Assembly (NCBI RefSeq): GCF_900142525.1
Contig: NZ_FRBD01000007.1
Location: forward strand, 88,326 to 152,325
Source of the DNA: Xylanibacter ruminicola
GTDB lineage: Bacteria; Bacteroidota; Bacteroidia; Bacteroidales; Bacteroidaceae
Direction of reading: 5' to 3'
DNA: 64,000 nucleotides
The notes beneath the pieces are model-generated. The model was not told the DNA's origin. It searched no databases and was given only the letters and a program-made list of their open reading frames with translations. The position numbers and the translations under genes are program-made. Positions 26,083-35,706 of this stretch are shown here, in pieces (the first letter of the stretch is position 1; each line of letters opens with the position of its first letter).

Positions 26083-28197
26083 TTAATATCCAGGATTCTG
26101 CCACATTGACTCTGATGTGCTATTGTACTGCAGTACGCCGTATGCATCCTGCTGAACTGCAATGTCGCTACGGTTGGTAACCGATTCCAACTCAGAGAGA
26201 GGGATAGGACGATAGTAGTGCTTCAGAGCGATTTTGCCAGAGGCCTGTGCATTGTACTTCTTCACGTGGTCGATCAGAGTGTGAGTACGCTTCAGGTCGA
26301 ACCAGCGCTGATACTCACCGCAGAGCTCGATAGCGCGCTCCTTCAGGATAGTCTCGATAGTAACGGTACCGCTGATGGAATTGTCCTTGCCAGCGATGGC
26401 GCGGGCTGCGCGCAGCTGGTTGATGGTCTTCAGGGCATCGCCGCCTGTTGCCAGCTCAGCCTCGGCCTTAATCAGGTACATCTCGGCTAAGCGCAGTACC
26501 ATGATGTCGCGGTGTGAAATATCGAAGGTAGGATAATCCTCTTCGTACTGATCATCAAGGAACTTCTTGATGCCAGGGAACGAACGGCGACCTTCAATCT
26601 TCTCGCTCTTGTAGCGGGCGTCGCCATATACATCGCTAATATCCTTTCCACCCTCAGTAGGCAGGGCTGTAGCAGGATCGCCAGAGGTGTAAACAGGAAT
26701 GTCGCCACCGAATGCGAACTGCAAGCGATACTTGTCCTTGGCCTCGGCCTGCAGAGCCTGACCCTCGGCTGAGTTACCATCCATCAGGGCGTACTGGATA
26801 CCAATCACACCACCGTTGAAGTAGTTACCATCCTCGGCGTAAGCCTCGTCGTAGGTCTTGTAAGTCTGATCGGCCATCTTTGGATAGTTGGCAGCATTGC
26901 CAGCCAGGTCGGGATGTACGCGATATTCGGTGAGCAGGGTGCCATTGTAACGCTGGTCGGTACCCTTGATCTCATCCAGAATCTGCCAGAGATAGAGTGA
27001 AGGCAGGTAGCGGGTGAAGCCACGGCCGTAAGGAGAGTAGTACTTACCAACCTCAACATCCTTACCTGTGCTCTTGCTCTTGATGGTGGTCTTACCGGCT
27101 GCCATGCGGAAGAAGATAGAGTTGTTCTTCTGTCCGTTAGGACCGATATCGTCGCAACCGTTGTTCCAGAGTGATACAAACATCAGCAGTGAGGCACTAC
27201 CACCGTTACGACCGTAACCGGTACGGGTGATGAGTGAGTTGAAGTTGCCTGTGCCACCGTCTGAGAAACGGTAAGGTACGCAGTTGTCGCGACCGGCGTT
27301 CAGGTCGTTAGAGTAGTGAACGGCAAAGAGGTTCTCGGTGTTAGTGGTGGCCTCCTCGTTGTTCATGTTCCAAGTGTCGCTATAGCGGCTGTAGAGCTTG
27401 GCGCCAGAGTTGTTGATCACATCATTGGCAGCATTCAGAGCCTCGGTGTACAGGTTGCCATAACCGCTGACGGCATTGGCACCCAACCAAGATGCAGCGT
27501 AGAGGGCTACGCGGGCATAGAGGGCCTCGGCTGAATAGTAGTAGGCACGACCATCGGCAGTGGCCGACTTGCCATCCATGATGTTTGCCTTCTTATAGTT
27601 GTCCATGGCCTGCTTCAGGTCGTTCAGGATGTTACCATAAACCTCAGCCTCGGGCACACGAACAGGATTGTTGTTAATCGCGTTGATAGGCTCGGCATTG
27701 TAAGGGATTGGGCCCCACAGAGCTACCATCTGAGAGTAATAGAGTGCGCGCAGGAAGTAAGCATCGCCCAGATAGGCAGCCTTCTTGTTATCGTCGATAA
27801 CGCTGCACTCGGGAACATACTTCAGGGCGTTGTTACATACGTCAACTCCGGCGTAGAACATCTCCCAGTATTCGTCCAGACAGGGGTTGTCGGCCACGTT
27901 GTTACCCAGTGCCTCGGCAGAGATGTCGTACTTCAGCATAGACTTCTGCTTGTTGTCGTAACCGAAGTAGAACAGGTCTGAGCCCATTTCTGCAAGACCC
28001 AGTGATGGCTCCTTACCCCACCAACCGTGTGTGTAGGTATAAGCCGACTGGATGAGTCCGTCGATACCCGAAACGGTGTTGTAGGCCAGGTCGGCAGTTT
28101 CACCGGTCTTGTTGTCCTCGTCCAGGAAGTCTGAGCAGGAGGTTGCGCCGAAGCTGATGGCAGCGGCCGCAAATAACATACTATATATCTTTTTCAT
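26083..28197 (-). CDS. SusD/RagB-family outer-membrane lipoprotein (third pair)
   Basis: From the ATG at 28197 the product has 704 residues. A frame four codons longer exists but adds MIID in front of a good lipoprotein signal (MKKIYSMLFAAAAISFGATS, then CSDFLDED). It contains the SusD segments YFLRALYYSQMVALWGPIPY and MVLRLAEMYLIKAEAELATG. It partners the SusC at 28219-31239, 21 bp upstream, and binds an unknown glycan. Because only a susCD pair is present in this transcript, the enzymes for its substrate must come from neighbouring operons such as the GH51 gene or the pectin operon. Confidence 0.93.
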   Translation of the reverse strand: MKKIYSMLFAAAAISFGATSCSDFLDEDNKTGETADLAYNTVSGIDGLIQSAYTYTHGWWGKEPSLGLAEMGSDLFYFGYDNKQKSMLKYDISAEALGNNVADNPCLDEYWEMFYAGVDVCNNALKYVPECSVIDDNKKAAYLGDAYFLRALYYSQMVALWGPIPYNAEPINAINNNPVRVPEAEVYGNILNDLKQAMDNYKKANIMDGKSATADGRAYYYSAEALYARVALYAASWLGANAVSGYGNLYTEALNAANDVINNSGAKLYSRYSDTWNMNNEEATTNTENLFAVHYSNDLNAGRDNCVPYRFSDGGTGNFNSLITRTGYGRNGGSASLLMFVSLWNNGCDDIGPNGQKNNSIFFRMAAGKTTIKSKSTGKDVEVGKYYSPYGRGFTRYLPSLYLWQILDEIKGTDQRYNGTLLTEYRVHPDLAGNAANYPKMADQTYKTYDEAYAEDGNYFNGGVIGIQYALMDGNSAEGQALQAEAKDKYRLQFAFGGDIPVYTSGDPATALPTEGGKDISDVYGDARYKSEKIEGRRSFPGIKKFLDDQYEEDYPTFDISHRDIMVLRLAEMYLIKAEAELATGGDALKTINQLRAARAIAGKDNSISGTVTIETILKERAIELCGEYQRWFDLKRTHTLIDHVKKYNAQASGKIALKHYYRPIPLSELESVTNRSDIAVQQDAYGVLQYNSTSESMWQNPGY

Positions 28198-28218
28198 ATC
28201 GATGATCAATTATTTGAT

Positions 28219-31200
28219 TTAGAAAGTTACGTTAAGACCTACTACAACCTGCTTCATGAGTGGGAAGTTGACTGAACCGCCACGCTCTGGGTCGTAGTTG
28301 TCGAAGTGACTGAATGTGAAGTAGTTCTTCAGCGAGCCATATACACGAACATTGCTCATGTAGACCTTCTTGATGAGGCTCTTTGGCAGGTTGTAAGACA
28401 AGGTGATATCCTTAATCTTGAAGTAGTCTGCCTTCTGAATCTGGATGGCACTCTTATAGAAGGTTGGTGTAGCACCTGTAGCACCTGGTGAAGGGATGTC
28501 TGCACCCTGGTTCTCTGGTGTCCAGTAGCTCAGGTCGCCCCAGTTGGCGTTGTCGTACAGATAGAGTCCGTAACCGCTGTAGTTCAGGTAACCACCCAAG
28601 CGGGCCATGGTCTGAACGCTCAGTGAGAAGTCCTTGTAAGTGAAGGTGGTGTTCAAACCAAGAATAGCCTTGGGCGAGCGGTTGTAGATAATCTTATCGC
28701 TATCGTCAATCTTGTCATCACCATTCACGTCGATAACCTTTGGTGTACCAGGATCACCGAAGTCACTATAAGGTTTCTCGAAGTTGGGGTGTTCATCCAT
28801 ATACTTCTTGAACTCGCCAATACCCCAGCAGCCATCCATGTCGTAGCTGTAGAAAGCTGAAACAGGCTCACCAATCTTCAGAATGCTGGTTCCTGATACT
28901 ACCTGCTCGATACCATCGGCCAGCTCAGAAACCTCGTCGCGGGCGAAGGTGGCAGATGCGCTCAGATCCCAAGTGAAGTCCTTGGTCTTAACAGGCACTG
29001 CGCCCAGAGAAATTTCCCAACCATGTCCCTTGGTCTTACCAACGTTAGAGATAGTGCTGGTAAATACTGAAGAAGCAGGAGCGGTCTTGTAGTACAGCAG
29101 GTCATAGGTCTTGCTGTTATAATAGTCGATAGTACCATAGATACGACCATTGAGGAACGAGAAATCGAGACCGAAATCGAGAGCTGCTGTCTTTTCCCAT
29201 GTCAGGTTAGGGTTAGCCATGGTCATAGGAGCCTTGTCGGTAGAGTTGGGAACGATGCTCTGGATGGTAGCCAGTGTCTGGTAGGCAGAGATAGCAGAGT
29301 TACCAGAGAGACCCCAAGATACACGGAACTTCAAGTTGTCGAGCCATGACTTGGTATTCTGCATGAAACTCTCCTCAGAAATACGCCATCCTGCGCTTAC
29401 TGATGGGAAGTAGCCCCACTTATGTCCCTCGGCCAGTACTGAAGAACCATCGGCACGAACCGAAGCCTGCAGCAGATACTTGCCATCGTACGAGTAGTTG
29501 GCACGGGCAAAGAACGACAGCATAGAGCTCTTGGTGTAGCCTGTGCTTACAAGAGGTGACTGAATCTTGCTGACATCATAGAAACCACTCTTCTTGTAGC
29601 TCTCAGATCCTGCAACACCAGAGATGCTGCTGGTCTCATTAACATACTGTGACATTTCATGACCCAGCAGGAAAGTCATATCGTGCTTAGCAATGGTCTT
29701 GTTGTAGTTAGCAGTGTTCTGCCATACATACTTGGTACCAGTGCTGCGGTCGTTAGCAATATAAGTGGTAGTAGGCGACTGATAACGTGCCTGGCTGTGA
29801 TAGTCCTGATAGGTTCCTGTGCGTGAGGTGCTGCGGTCGAGTGTGAACTGCGACTTCAGCATCAGACCCTTGATAGGATTGAGCTGCAGATAACCACTGC
29901 CGAAGAAACGGCTGCTCTCGATGTTACGCTGATAAGCACCATCCTCGTCGAGCAGAGGTGAGCAGTGAGCAGCATACCATGGGTTTGGTGTGGCATTGAT
30001 GCTACCATCGTTCAGATAAGCGTGAGTGATGGTGGTCATCTTCTGGGCCTGGTTATAAACACCGCCGTTACGCTTGTCGTTGCTCTTATAAGCGTAAGAG
30101 AGGCTGGCACCAATCTTAACGATGCGGTTAATCTGGTGATCCAGGTTGATACGACCGGTGTAACGGTTGAACTCATCACCCTTCATCAGACCCTTATCAT
30201 CCATAGCGGCCAACGATACGTTGAAGTTAGTCTTCTCGTTTCCGCCCTGAACAGATACCTCATAGTTCTGAGATACGCTGTTGTCGAGAATCATGTCGAG
30301 CCAGTCGGTATAAGTCTTATTGTTGTAGATGTCGAGAGTTGATGTGCCATCGTCGAGGTTGAAGGTCAGCACGTCGGCAGGAGTTGCTGTGTTGCTGAAA
30401 TTCCACTCGTTGGCGGCGGCAGTCTCATAGTTCTTCTTGTCAATGAGGCGCTGTACCTCAGTGTCGCCATACATAGGCTTTACGATACCTGTAGCACCAT
30501 TGAATGAGAGGTAGCCGTTGAAGTTAACTCTTGTCTTACCGGCCGAACCACGCTTGGTGGTGATCAGGATAACACCATTGGCACCTTTAGTACCATAGAT
30601 GGCTGTTGAAGCTGCATCCTTCAGGATATCCATCGACTCGATGTCACTGGCAGGAATATCGAGGGTAGAACCATATTCTACACCATCCACAATAACCAGC
30701 GGACCGTTACCAGCCAACAGTGAGCGGTTACCACGCAGTGTCATGCTGACGCCGGCACCGGCCTCACCACCGCCGCTCATCTGGAGATCGACACCAGGAA
30801 CCTTAGCCTGCATGGCTGAGAGGGCATTGGCACCTGCCACCTTGGCCAGGTCGTCGGTCTTAACTGAAGCAACCGAACCTGTCAGGTCCTTCTTCTTCAT
30901 AGTGCCATAACCTACTACTACCACTTCGTCGAGTGCAGCAGCGTCTTCCTCCATGGTCACGTTAATACTGTTCTTACCGGCTACAGCAATCTTTTGCTCC
31001 TTAAAACCGATGTAAGAAATCTTGAGGACTGCCTTTTCAGGGATGTTTTGAATGGTAAAATTACCATCGAAGTCGGTTACACCACCTATAGTGGTACCAT
31101 CCACGATGACGCTTACACCAATCATAGGTTCACCTGTTGCGTCCTTCACTGTACCTGTGATAGTCTTCTGGGCATAAGCCACGAAGCAGAACACAGACAA

Positions 31201-31239
31201 AAGCAAAGCCATAGAGGCTCTTTTGATTTGATGATTCAT
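28219..31239 (-). CDS. SusC/RagA-family TonB-linked outer-membrane transporter (third pair)
   Basis: The 1006-residue protein has a signal peptide ending VAYAQ, a carboxypeptidase-like domain, a plug with VVVGYGTMKKKDLTGSVASV and a barrel ending MKQVVVGLNVTF. Location is the outer membrane. Its position between the pectin operon and the arabinose operon makes arabinan or another arabinose-containing pectic side chain a reasonable guess for the cargo. The shared promoter element at 31352-31391 links it to the operon at 13653-25835. Confidence 0.95.
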   Translation of the reverse strand: MNHQIKRASMALLLSVFCFVAYAQKTITGTVKDATGEPMIGVSVIVDGTTIGGVTDFDGNFTIQNIPEKAVLKISYIGFKEQKIAVAGKNSINVTMEEDAAALDEVVVVGYGTMKKKDLTGSVASVKTDDLAKVAGANALSAMQAKVPGVDLQMSGGGEAGAGVSMTLRGNRSLLAGNGPLVIVDGVEYGSTLDIPASDIESMDILKDAASTAIYGTKGANGVILITTKRGSAGKTRVNFNGYLSFNGATGIVKPMYGDTEVQRLIDKKNYETAAANEWNFSNTATPADVLTFNLDDGTSTLDIYNNKTYTDWLDMILDNSVSQNYEVSVQGGNEKTNFNVSLAAMDDKGLMKGDEFNRYTGRINLDHQINRIVKIGASLSYAYKSNDKRNGGVYNQAQKMTTITHAYLNDGSINATPNPWYAAHCSPLLDEDGAYQRNIESSRFFGSGYLQLNPIKGLMLKSQFTLDRSTSRTGTYQDYHSQARYQSPTTTYIANDRSTGTKYVWQNTANYNKTIAKHDMTFLLGHEMSQYVNETSSISGVAGSESYKKSGFYDVSKIQSPLVSTGYTKSSMLSFFARANYSYDGKYLLQASVRADGSSVLAEGHKWGYFPSVSAGWRISEESFMQNTKSWLDNLKFRVSWGLSGNSAISAYQTLATIQSIVPNSTDKAPMTMANPNLTWEKTAALDFGLDFSFLNGRIYGTIDYYNSKTYDLLYYKTAPASSVFTSTISNVGKTKGHGWEISLGAVPVKTKDFTWDLSASATFARDEVSELADGIEQVVSGTSILKIGEPVSAFYSYDMDGCWGIGEFKKYMDEHPNFEKPYSDFGDPGTPKVIDVNGDDKIDDSDKIIYNRSPKAILGLNTTFTYKDFSLSVQTMARLGGYLNYSGYGLYLYDNANWGDLSYWTPENQGADIPSPGATGATPTFYKSAIQIQKADYFKIKDITLSYNLPKSLIKKVYMSNVRVYGSLKNYFTFSHFDNYDPERGGSVNFPLMKQVVVGLNVTF

Positions 31240-31308
31240 ACTTTTACGTTTGAGTTATTAATTAGTTACTTGAAATATAATATTCAGGCTATTAGTTCTA
31301 AACCAGTG

Positions 31309-31316
31309 CAAAATTA
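31309..31316 (-). promoter_or_regulatory. -7 box of the third susCD operon
   Basis: The minus strand reads TAATTTTG, 70 bp before the susC start. No TTTG stands 19-20 bp upstream, which fits a promoter that needs an activator. Confidence 0.5.
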
Positions 31317-31351
31317 ACTAAAATTTTGAAATAATCGCTTTTATTGTCACT

Positions 31352-31391
31352 TTTTTACGAAAAATACCACGTAAACGTTTTCGCGTATAAA
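31352..31391 (-). promoter_or_regulatory. Conserved 40-bp upstream element of the third susC
   Basis: This is the counterpart of 25971-26010, with the identical 15-mer at 31369-31383. See that entry for alignment and spacing. The flanking bases beyond the 40-bp block diverge, so the match is a local element rather than a recent duplication of the region. Confidence 0.7.
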
Positions 31392-31480
31392 CGGTCGCGT
31401 TATAGATGTCAAAACCAATGTTTTGGTCGCGGGAGATAAAAAAATCTTTGTGATTTGTGCGATTCGTGACAAATTCTTAC

Positions 31481-31488
31481 TACCTTTG
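31481..31488 (+). promoter_or_regulatory. -7 box of the CDF transporter gene
   Basis: TACCTTTG lies 26 bp before the ATG at 31514. A TTTG at 31454-31457 is slightly too far (23 bp) for an ideal -33. If transcription begins about 7 bases after the box, the ATG at 31502 would be almost leaderless, which favours the ATG at 31514. Confidence 0.55.
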
Positions 31489-31513
31489 CGGGCAGAACTG
31501 AATGCTTGTAACA

Positions 31514-32395
31514 ATGGAACGCAACAAGGAGATATATAAGGTAACGCTGGTGGGTGGCGCAGTGAACGTGGTGCTGCTGCTATTCAAGTTCGTGGCAGGC
31601 ATTGTGGGGCATAGTGCTGCCATGGTGGCCGATGCCGTACACTCGCTGTCCGACTTTGTAACGGATATCATCGTGCTGGTGTTTGTGCGCATCAGTGGCA
31701 AACCCAAGGACAAAGACCACGATTACGGCCATGCCAAATATGAGACATTGGCCATGACCATCATCGGTGCAGCCTTGCTGGTGGTGGCTATAGGTATAGA
31801 ATATAGCGGCCTGACCAAGATTTTAGCCTGGGTGCAGGGCGGACAGCTGAAGGCGCCTGGCATGTTAGCCCTATGGGCCGCACTGCTGTCGGTAGTGCTG
31901 AAAGAGGCGGTATATCACTACTCGATGATGAAAGCACGTCAGCTGAACTCGCAGGCTGTAGAGGCCAATGCCTGGCATCATCGCAGCGATGCCCTGTCAT
32001 CGGTAGGAACGGCCATGGGCATCGGCGGAGCCATCTTCCTGGGACAACGCTGGACAGTGCTCGACCCCATCGCATCAATCATCGTAGGATTGTTTATCAT
32101 CAAGGTGTCAATCGACCTGCTGCGCAATGGCATCGGCGACCTGATGGAACAATCGCTGCCCGATGAGGTGGAGGAGGAGATACTCCGTCTGGCAGCATCG
32201 GTGCCAGGGGTTGACAAGCCGCACGCCCTGTGTACGCGCCGGCTGGGCAACCACTACGCCATAGAACTGCACATACTGATGGAAGGCAGCATCACACTGT
32301 GCGAGGCGCACGACAAGGCAACAGAGGTGGAGGATATCCTGCGGCAGCACTACGGCCCCGAAACGCACATAGCCGTACACGTAGAACCAAAATAA
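31514..32395 (+). CDS. Cation diffusion facilitator (CDF) metal exporter
   Basis: This inner-membrane transporter exports divalent metal ions such as zinc, iron or manganese in exchange for protons. From MERNKEIYKVTLVGG it has 293 residues, normal for the family. Six membrane helices are followed by a cytoplasmic ferredoxin-like domain (about 205-290). Metal-site residues are visible in helix II (HSAAMVADAVHSLSD) and helix V (HHRSDALSS), and the DHDYGHAKYE motif follows helix II. It is the only plus-strand gene in a long minus-strand region, with its own promoter and a strong terminator, so it is unrelated to the sugar operons. Confidence 0.92.
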   Translation: MERNKEIYKVTLVGGAVNVVLLLFKFVAGIVGHSAAMVADAVHSLSDFVTDIIVLVFVRISGKPKDKDHDYGHAKYETLAMTIIGAALLVVAIGIEYSGLTKILAWVQGGQLKAPGMLALWAALLSVVLKEAVYHYSMMKARQLNSQAVEANAWHHRSDALSSVGTAMGIGGAIFLGQRWTVLDPIASIIVGLFIIKVSIDLLRNGIGDLMEQSLPDEVEEEILRLAASVPGVDKPHALCTRRLGNHYAIELHILMEGSITLCEAHDKATEVEDILRQHYGPETHIAVHVEPK

Positions 32396-32400
32396 AAACT

Positions 32401-32425
32401 AAGCCCCGCCGATTGGCGGGGCTTT
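32401..32425. terminator. GC-rich terminator between CDF and GH51 genes
   Basis: AAGCCCCGCC pairs perfectly with GGCGGGGCTT across four bases. A/T runs on both sides allow it to work in both directions for the converging genes. Confidence 0.85.
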
Positions 32426-32427
32426 CA

Positions 32428-32464
32428 AAAGTACACAAAAAGAACCGTCCCTTTTGTGTACTTT
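32428..32464 (-). terminator. Second hairpin at the GH51 stop
   Basis: AAAGTACACAAAA at 32428-32440 pairs with TTTTGTGTACTTT at 32452-32464. The stem includes bases of the GH51 stop codon. It probably assists the neighbouring GC-rich terminator or protects the 3' end of the arabinose-operon mRNA. Confidence 0.6.
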
Positions 32465-34052
32465 ATCTGATGTTCAGAACAACAATCGACTTGGCGGGAA
32501 TCTTTACGTTTAGGGTTCCCTTCTTGTTCAGCTTGGCGTCCTTGAACTCCTTGGGAGCAACAACGTCGGGATGCTGGAAGTCGTTGTAGTCGGCTACATT
32601 CTTAGAGGTCAGGATGCGACCGCTCACACTCTTGGCCTTGAAACCAGGCAGCTCGAAATCGATGGCTTGAGCCTTGTCGAGACTCACGTTGGTGATGGCC
32701 AGGACGATACCACCGTCTGTGGTCTTGGCAGCCGAAGCTGAGAGGACAGGGCAGGGGCGGGTCGTGTTATCGGCTGTCTGGGCCTTCTCCTTGAAGTACT
32801 CCTTGCTGCACTGGATGGTCTCGCTCTCGAGGTCAACTGGCAGATAGGTGGCCTCCATGAATGGAGTGTACATTTGGAACACGTGGTAAGTTGGTGTGAG
32901 CACCATGTGGCCTGTGCCCTCCTGATCGGTGAGGATCATTGACTGCAGCACGTTAACCACTTGGGCAATGTTAGCCATTTTTACACGGTCGGTGTACTTG
33001 TGGAATACATTAAGGCTGAGGGCTGCAACGAAGGCATCGCGCAGAGCGTTCTGCTGATACAGGTGGCCGGCGATGGTGCCAGGCTCCTCGTCCCACCAGG
33101 TGCCCCACTCATCAACAAGCAGACCAATCTTGTTCTGAGGGTCTTTCTTATCCATGATGGCCTTGTGCTTCTTGATAACCTCCTCGATCTCAAGACACTT
33201 GCCTAGAGCCCAGTAATACTGCTGAGTATCGAACTGGGTGGCAGAGCCTTTAGGACCGCTCCAACCTGTGCAGGTGTAGTAGTGCAGAGAGATGCCCTGC
33301 ATGCGGTTGCCAATCTTATCCATGCATACCTTGGTCCAGTCGTAGTCGTAGTCGCTGGCGCCTGAGGCAATGCGATAGAGACGGTTCTGGCCCTGATCGC
33401 GCAGATAGGTGTTGAACTTACGGAATTCGTCACTGTAGTACTGAGGTGTCATGTTACCACCACAGCCCCAAGCCTCGTTACCGATGCCGAAGTACTTGAC
33501 CTTCCAAGCCTTGTCGCGACCGTTCTGGCGGCGCAGACGAGCCATAGGCGTATCGCCATCGCTGGTCATATACTCAACCCACTGAGCCATCTCCTTGACA
33601 GTACCAGAGCCTACGTTACCACTGATATAAGGCTCGCAGCCCAGCATCTCGCAGAGGTTCAGGAACTCATGGGTACCGAAAGAGTTGTCCTCGATGGTGC
33701 CGCCCCAGTTGTTATTACGCAAAGAAGGACGCTTATCCTTAGGACCGATACCGTCCATCCAATGATAGTCGTCGGCAAAGCAGCCGCCTGGCCAGCGCAT
33801 CACAGGAATCTTGAGGGCTTTGAGAGCCTCGAATACGTCCTTACGGTAACCGTTGATGTTAGGAATCTGTGAGCCTTCGCCCACCCAGAGACCGCCATAG
33901 ATACAACTGCCCAGGTGCTCGGAGAACTGACCGTAGATTTCCTTATTGATCTTGGCTCCAGCCTGATCGGCATGAACCGTAGCTTTCACAGCTTCAGCGG
34001 CTGATGCGCTGATAGCGAAAACTGAAAAAACTAATGCAATTACTTTTTTCAT
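32463..34052 (-). CDS. Alpha-L-arabinofuranosidase, GH51, exported
   Basis: The enzyme releases terminal L-arabinofuranose from arabinan, arabinoxylan or their oligosaccharides. It has 529 residues with a signal peptide (about 1-19, ISASAAEA) and so is probably periplasmic. The GH51 barrel starts with NKEIYGQFSEHLG. The acid/base is Glu193 in GIGNEAWG and the nucleophile Glu315 in LLVDEWGTWW. It is the last gene of the arabinose operon, 34 bp after araB, so it supplies substrate for the downstream catabolic enzymes. Confidence 0.95.
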   Translation of the reverse strand: MKKVIALVFSVFAISASAAEAVKATVHADQAGAKINKEIYGQFSEHLGSCIYGGLWVGEGSQIPNINGYRKDVFEALKALKIPVMRWPGGCFADDYHWMDGIGPKDKRPSLRNNNWGGTIEDNSFGTHEFLNLCEMLGCEPYISGNVGSGTVKEMAQWVEYMTSDGDTPMARLRRQNGRDKAWKVKYFGIGNEAWGCGGNMTPQYYSDEFRKFNTYLRDQGQNRLYRIASGASDYDYDWTKVCMDKIGNRMQGISLHYYTCTGWSGPKGSATQFDTQQYYWALGKCLEIEEVIKKHKAIMDKKDPQNKIGLLVDEWGTWWDEEPGTIAGHLYQQNALRDAFVAALSLNVFHKYTDRVKMANIAQVVNVLQSMILTDQEGTGHMVLTPTYHVFQMYTPFMEATYLPVDLESETIQCSKEYFKEKAQTADNTTRPCPVLSASAAKTTDGGIVLAITNVSLDKAQAIDFELPGFKAKSVSGRILTSKNVADYNDFQHPDVVAPKEFKDAKLNKKGTLNVKIPAKSIVVLNIR

Positions 34053-34086
34053 TTTCTTTATTTTGAAGTTAAAGGGAATGGAAAAA

Positions 34087-35673
34087 TTATTTATTGTCGA
34101 CTGCGGCTTGCTCGATGGGGAGGCAACGCTTGTAGTTCTCGATGTACTTCTCGAAACCTGCTACATCCTCAGCGGTAGGAGCAATAGAGATACCGGTGTT
34201 GCCTGCAAAGACTACATCCTCGAGGTAATCGGCCAGATTTTTACCATTCTTATTAATCAGGTAGCCAGCCAACAGGGCGATACCCCATGCGCCACCTTCG
34301 CCAGCAGTCTCCATGACAGAGATGGGCGAGTTGAGGGCGGCAGCCAGCATGCGCTGACCTACACCGGGAGTCTTGAAGTAGCCGCCATGACCGGTGATGC
34401 GGTCAACCTTAATCTTCTCTTCCTTCAACAGAATGTCGTTACCAATCTTGAGCACGCCGATGGCACCATAGAGGTGAGCACGCATAAAGTTGGCCAGGTT
34501 GAACTTGTCGCCTGCAGAGCGAACGAACATAGGACGACCCTCGGCCAGACCTGTTACAGGCTCGCCGCTCACGTAGTTGTAAGCCATCAAGCCACCACAG
34601 TCGGTATCGCCCTCGAGCGCCTTGTTGAATAACTTGCCGTAGAGCTCGTTCATATCTACGGGCACACCCAGCAGCTGCTGGTACTCCTTGAACAGACCTA
34701 CCCATGCGTTGATGTCGCTGGTGCAGTTGTTGCAGTGAACCATGGCTACGAGTGAGCCGTCAGGAGTGGTTACCATGTCGATTATCTCGTAAGGCTTTGA
34801 GAGATCCTTTTCGAGTACGATCATAGAGAACGAAGAGGTACCTGCACTCACATTACCTGTGCGCTGCTTCACAGCGTTGGTGGCTACCATGCCTGTGCCT
34901 GCGTCGCCCTCAGGAGGACAAACAGGACAGCCGGGCTTCAGATGACCTGACACGTCGAGCTTCTTAGCACCCTCAGGGGTGAGGAAACCTGCGCTCTCGC
35001 CAGCGTTGAGGCTCTTAGGCAGGATGTCGAGCAACTTCCAAGAGAAGCCCTTAGGAGCGATGAGCTCGTCGAACTTCTTCACCATGGTAGCATCGTAGGT
35101 CTTGGTCTTAGGATCTACAGGAATCATACCTGAGGCATCGCCTACACCCAGAACAAACTGGCCTGTTACCTGCCAGTGTACGTAACCAGCCAGGGTAGTG
35201 AGGTACTTGATGTCGGCCACGTGCTCCTCATTGTCGAGGATGCACTGGTAGAGGTGACTGATGCTCCAGCGCAGGGGGATGTTGTAGTTGAAGAGCTTTG
35301 AGAGCTCGGCGGCGGCCTGACCGGTATTGGTGTTACGCCAGGTGCGGAAAGGTACCAGAATCTGCTGCTGCTCGTTGAAGGCCATGTAGCCGTGCATCAT
35401 GGCGCTGAAGCCGATGGCGGCCAGCGACTCAATCTCGCAGTCGTACTGCTTCTGAACATCCTTGCGGAGCTCAGCGTAGCAGTCTTGGAGTCCGTACCAT
35501 ACAGCCTCGGTAGAGTAGGTCCAGAGACCATCTACCAGCTGGTTTTCCCACTCGTGTGAGCCCTGTGCGATGGGCATATTGTCCTCGTCGATGAGGACGG
35601 CTTTGATGCGGGTAGATCCAAACTCGATACCGAGTATGGCTTTACCTGCCTGAATAGTTTCTTTTGCTGTCAT
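34087..35673 (-). CDS. araB: L-ribulokinase, FGGY family
   Basis: This cytoplasmic kinase phosphorylates L-ribulose with ATP. The 528-residue protein has the FGGY N-terminal phosphate loop GIEFGSTRIKAVLID, the sugar-binding region MMHGYMAF, and the C-terminal ITGHGGYFKTPGVGQRMLAAAL signature. It is not close to the Enterobacteria AraB form, and in isolation it could be read as a xylulokinase. Its place between araA and GH51 makes L-ribulose the likely substrate. The gap from araA is only the heptamer repeat at 35674-35706. Confidence 0.88.
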   Translation of the reverse strand: MTAKETIQAGKAILGIEFGSTRIKAVLIDEDNMPIAQGSHEWENQLVDGLWTYSTEAVWYGLQDCYAELRKDVQKQYDCEIESLAAIGFSAMMHGYMAFNEQQQILVPFRTWRNTNTGQAAAELSKLFNYNIPLRWSISHLYQCILDNEEHVADIKYLTTLAGYVHWQVTGQFVLGVGDASGMIPVDPKTKTYDATMVKKFDELIAPKGFSWKLLDILPKSLNAGESAGFLTPEGAKKLDVSGHLKPGCPVCPPEGDAGTGMVATNAVKQRTGNVSAGTSSFSMIVLEKDLSKPYEIIDMVTTPDGSLVAMVHCNNCTSDINAWVGLFKEYQQLLGVPVDMNELYGKLFNKALEGDTDCGGLMAYNYVSGEPVTGLAEGRPMFVRSAGDKFNLANFMRAHLYGAIGVLKIGNDILLKEEKIKVDRITGHGGYFKTPGVGQRMLAAALNSPISVMETAGEGGAWGIALLAGYLINKNGKNLADYLEDVVFAGNTGISIAPTAEDVAGFEKYIENYKRCLPIEQAAVDNK

Positions 35674-35706
35674 AATTATGAATTATGAATTGTGAATTGT
35701 GAATTA
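35674..35706. repeat. Heptanucleotide tandem repeat between araA and araB
   Basis: AATTATG occurs twice and AATTGTG twice, followed by AATTA, giving four and a half 7-bp units. They make up the whole 30-bp araA-araB spacer and the araA stop. Similar 7-bp arrays are at 52221-52255 and 60151-60183. Confidence 0.85.
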
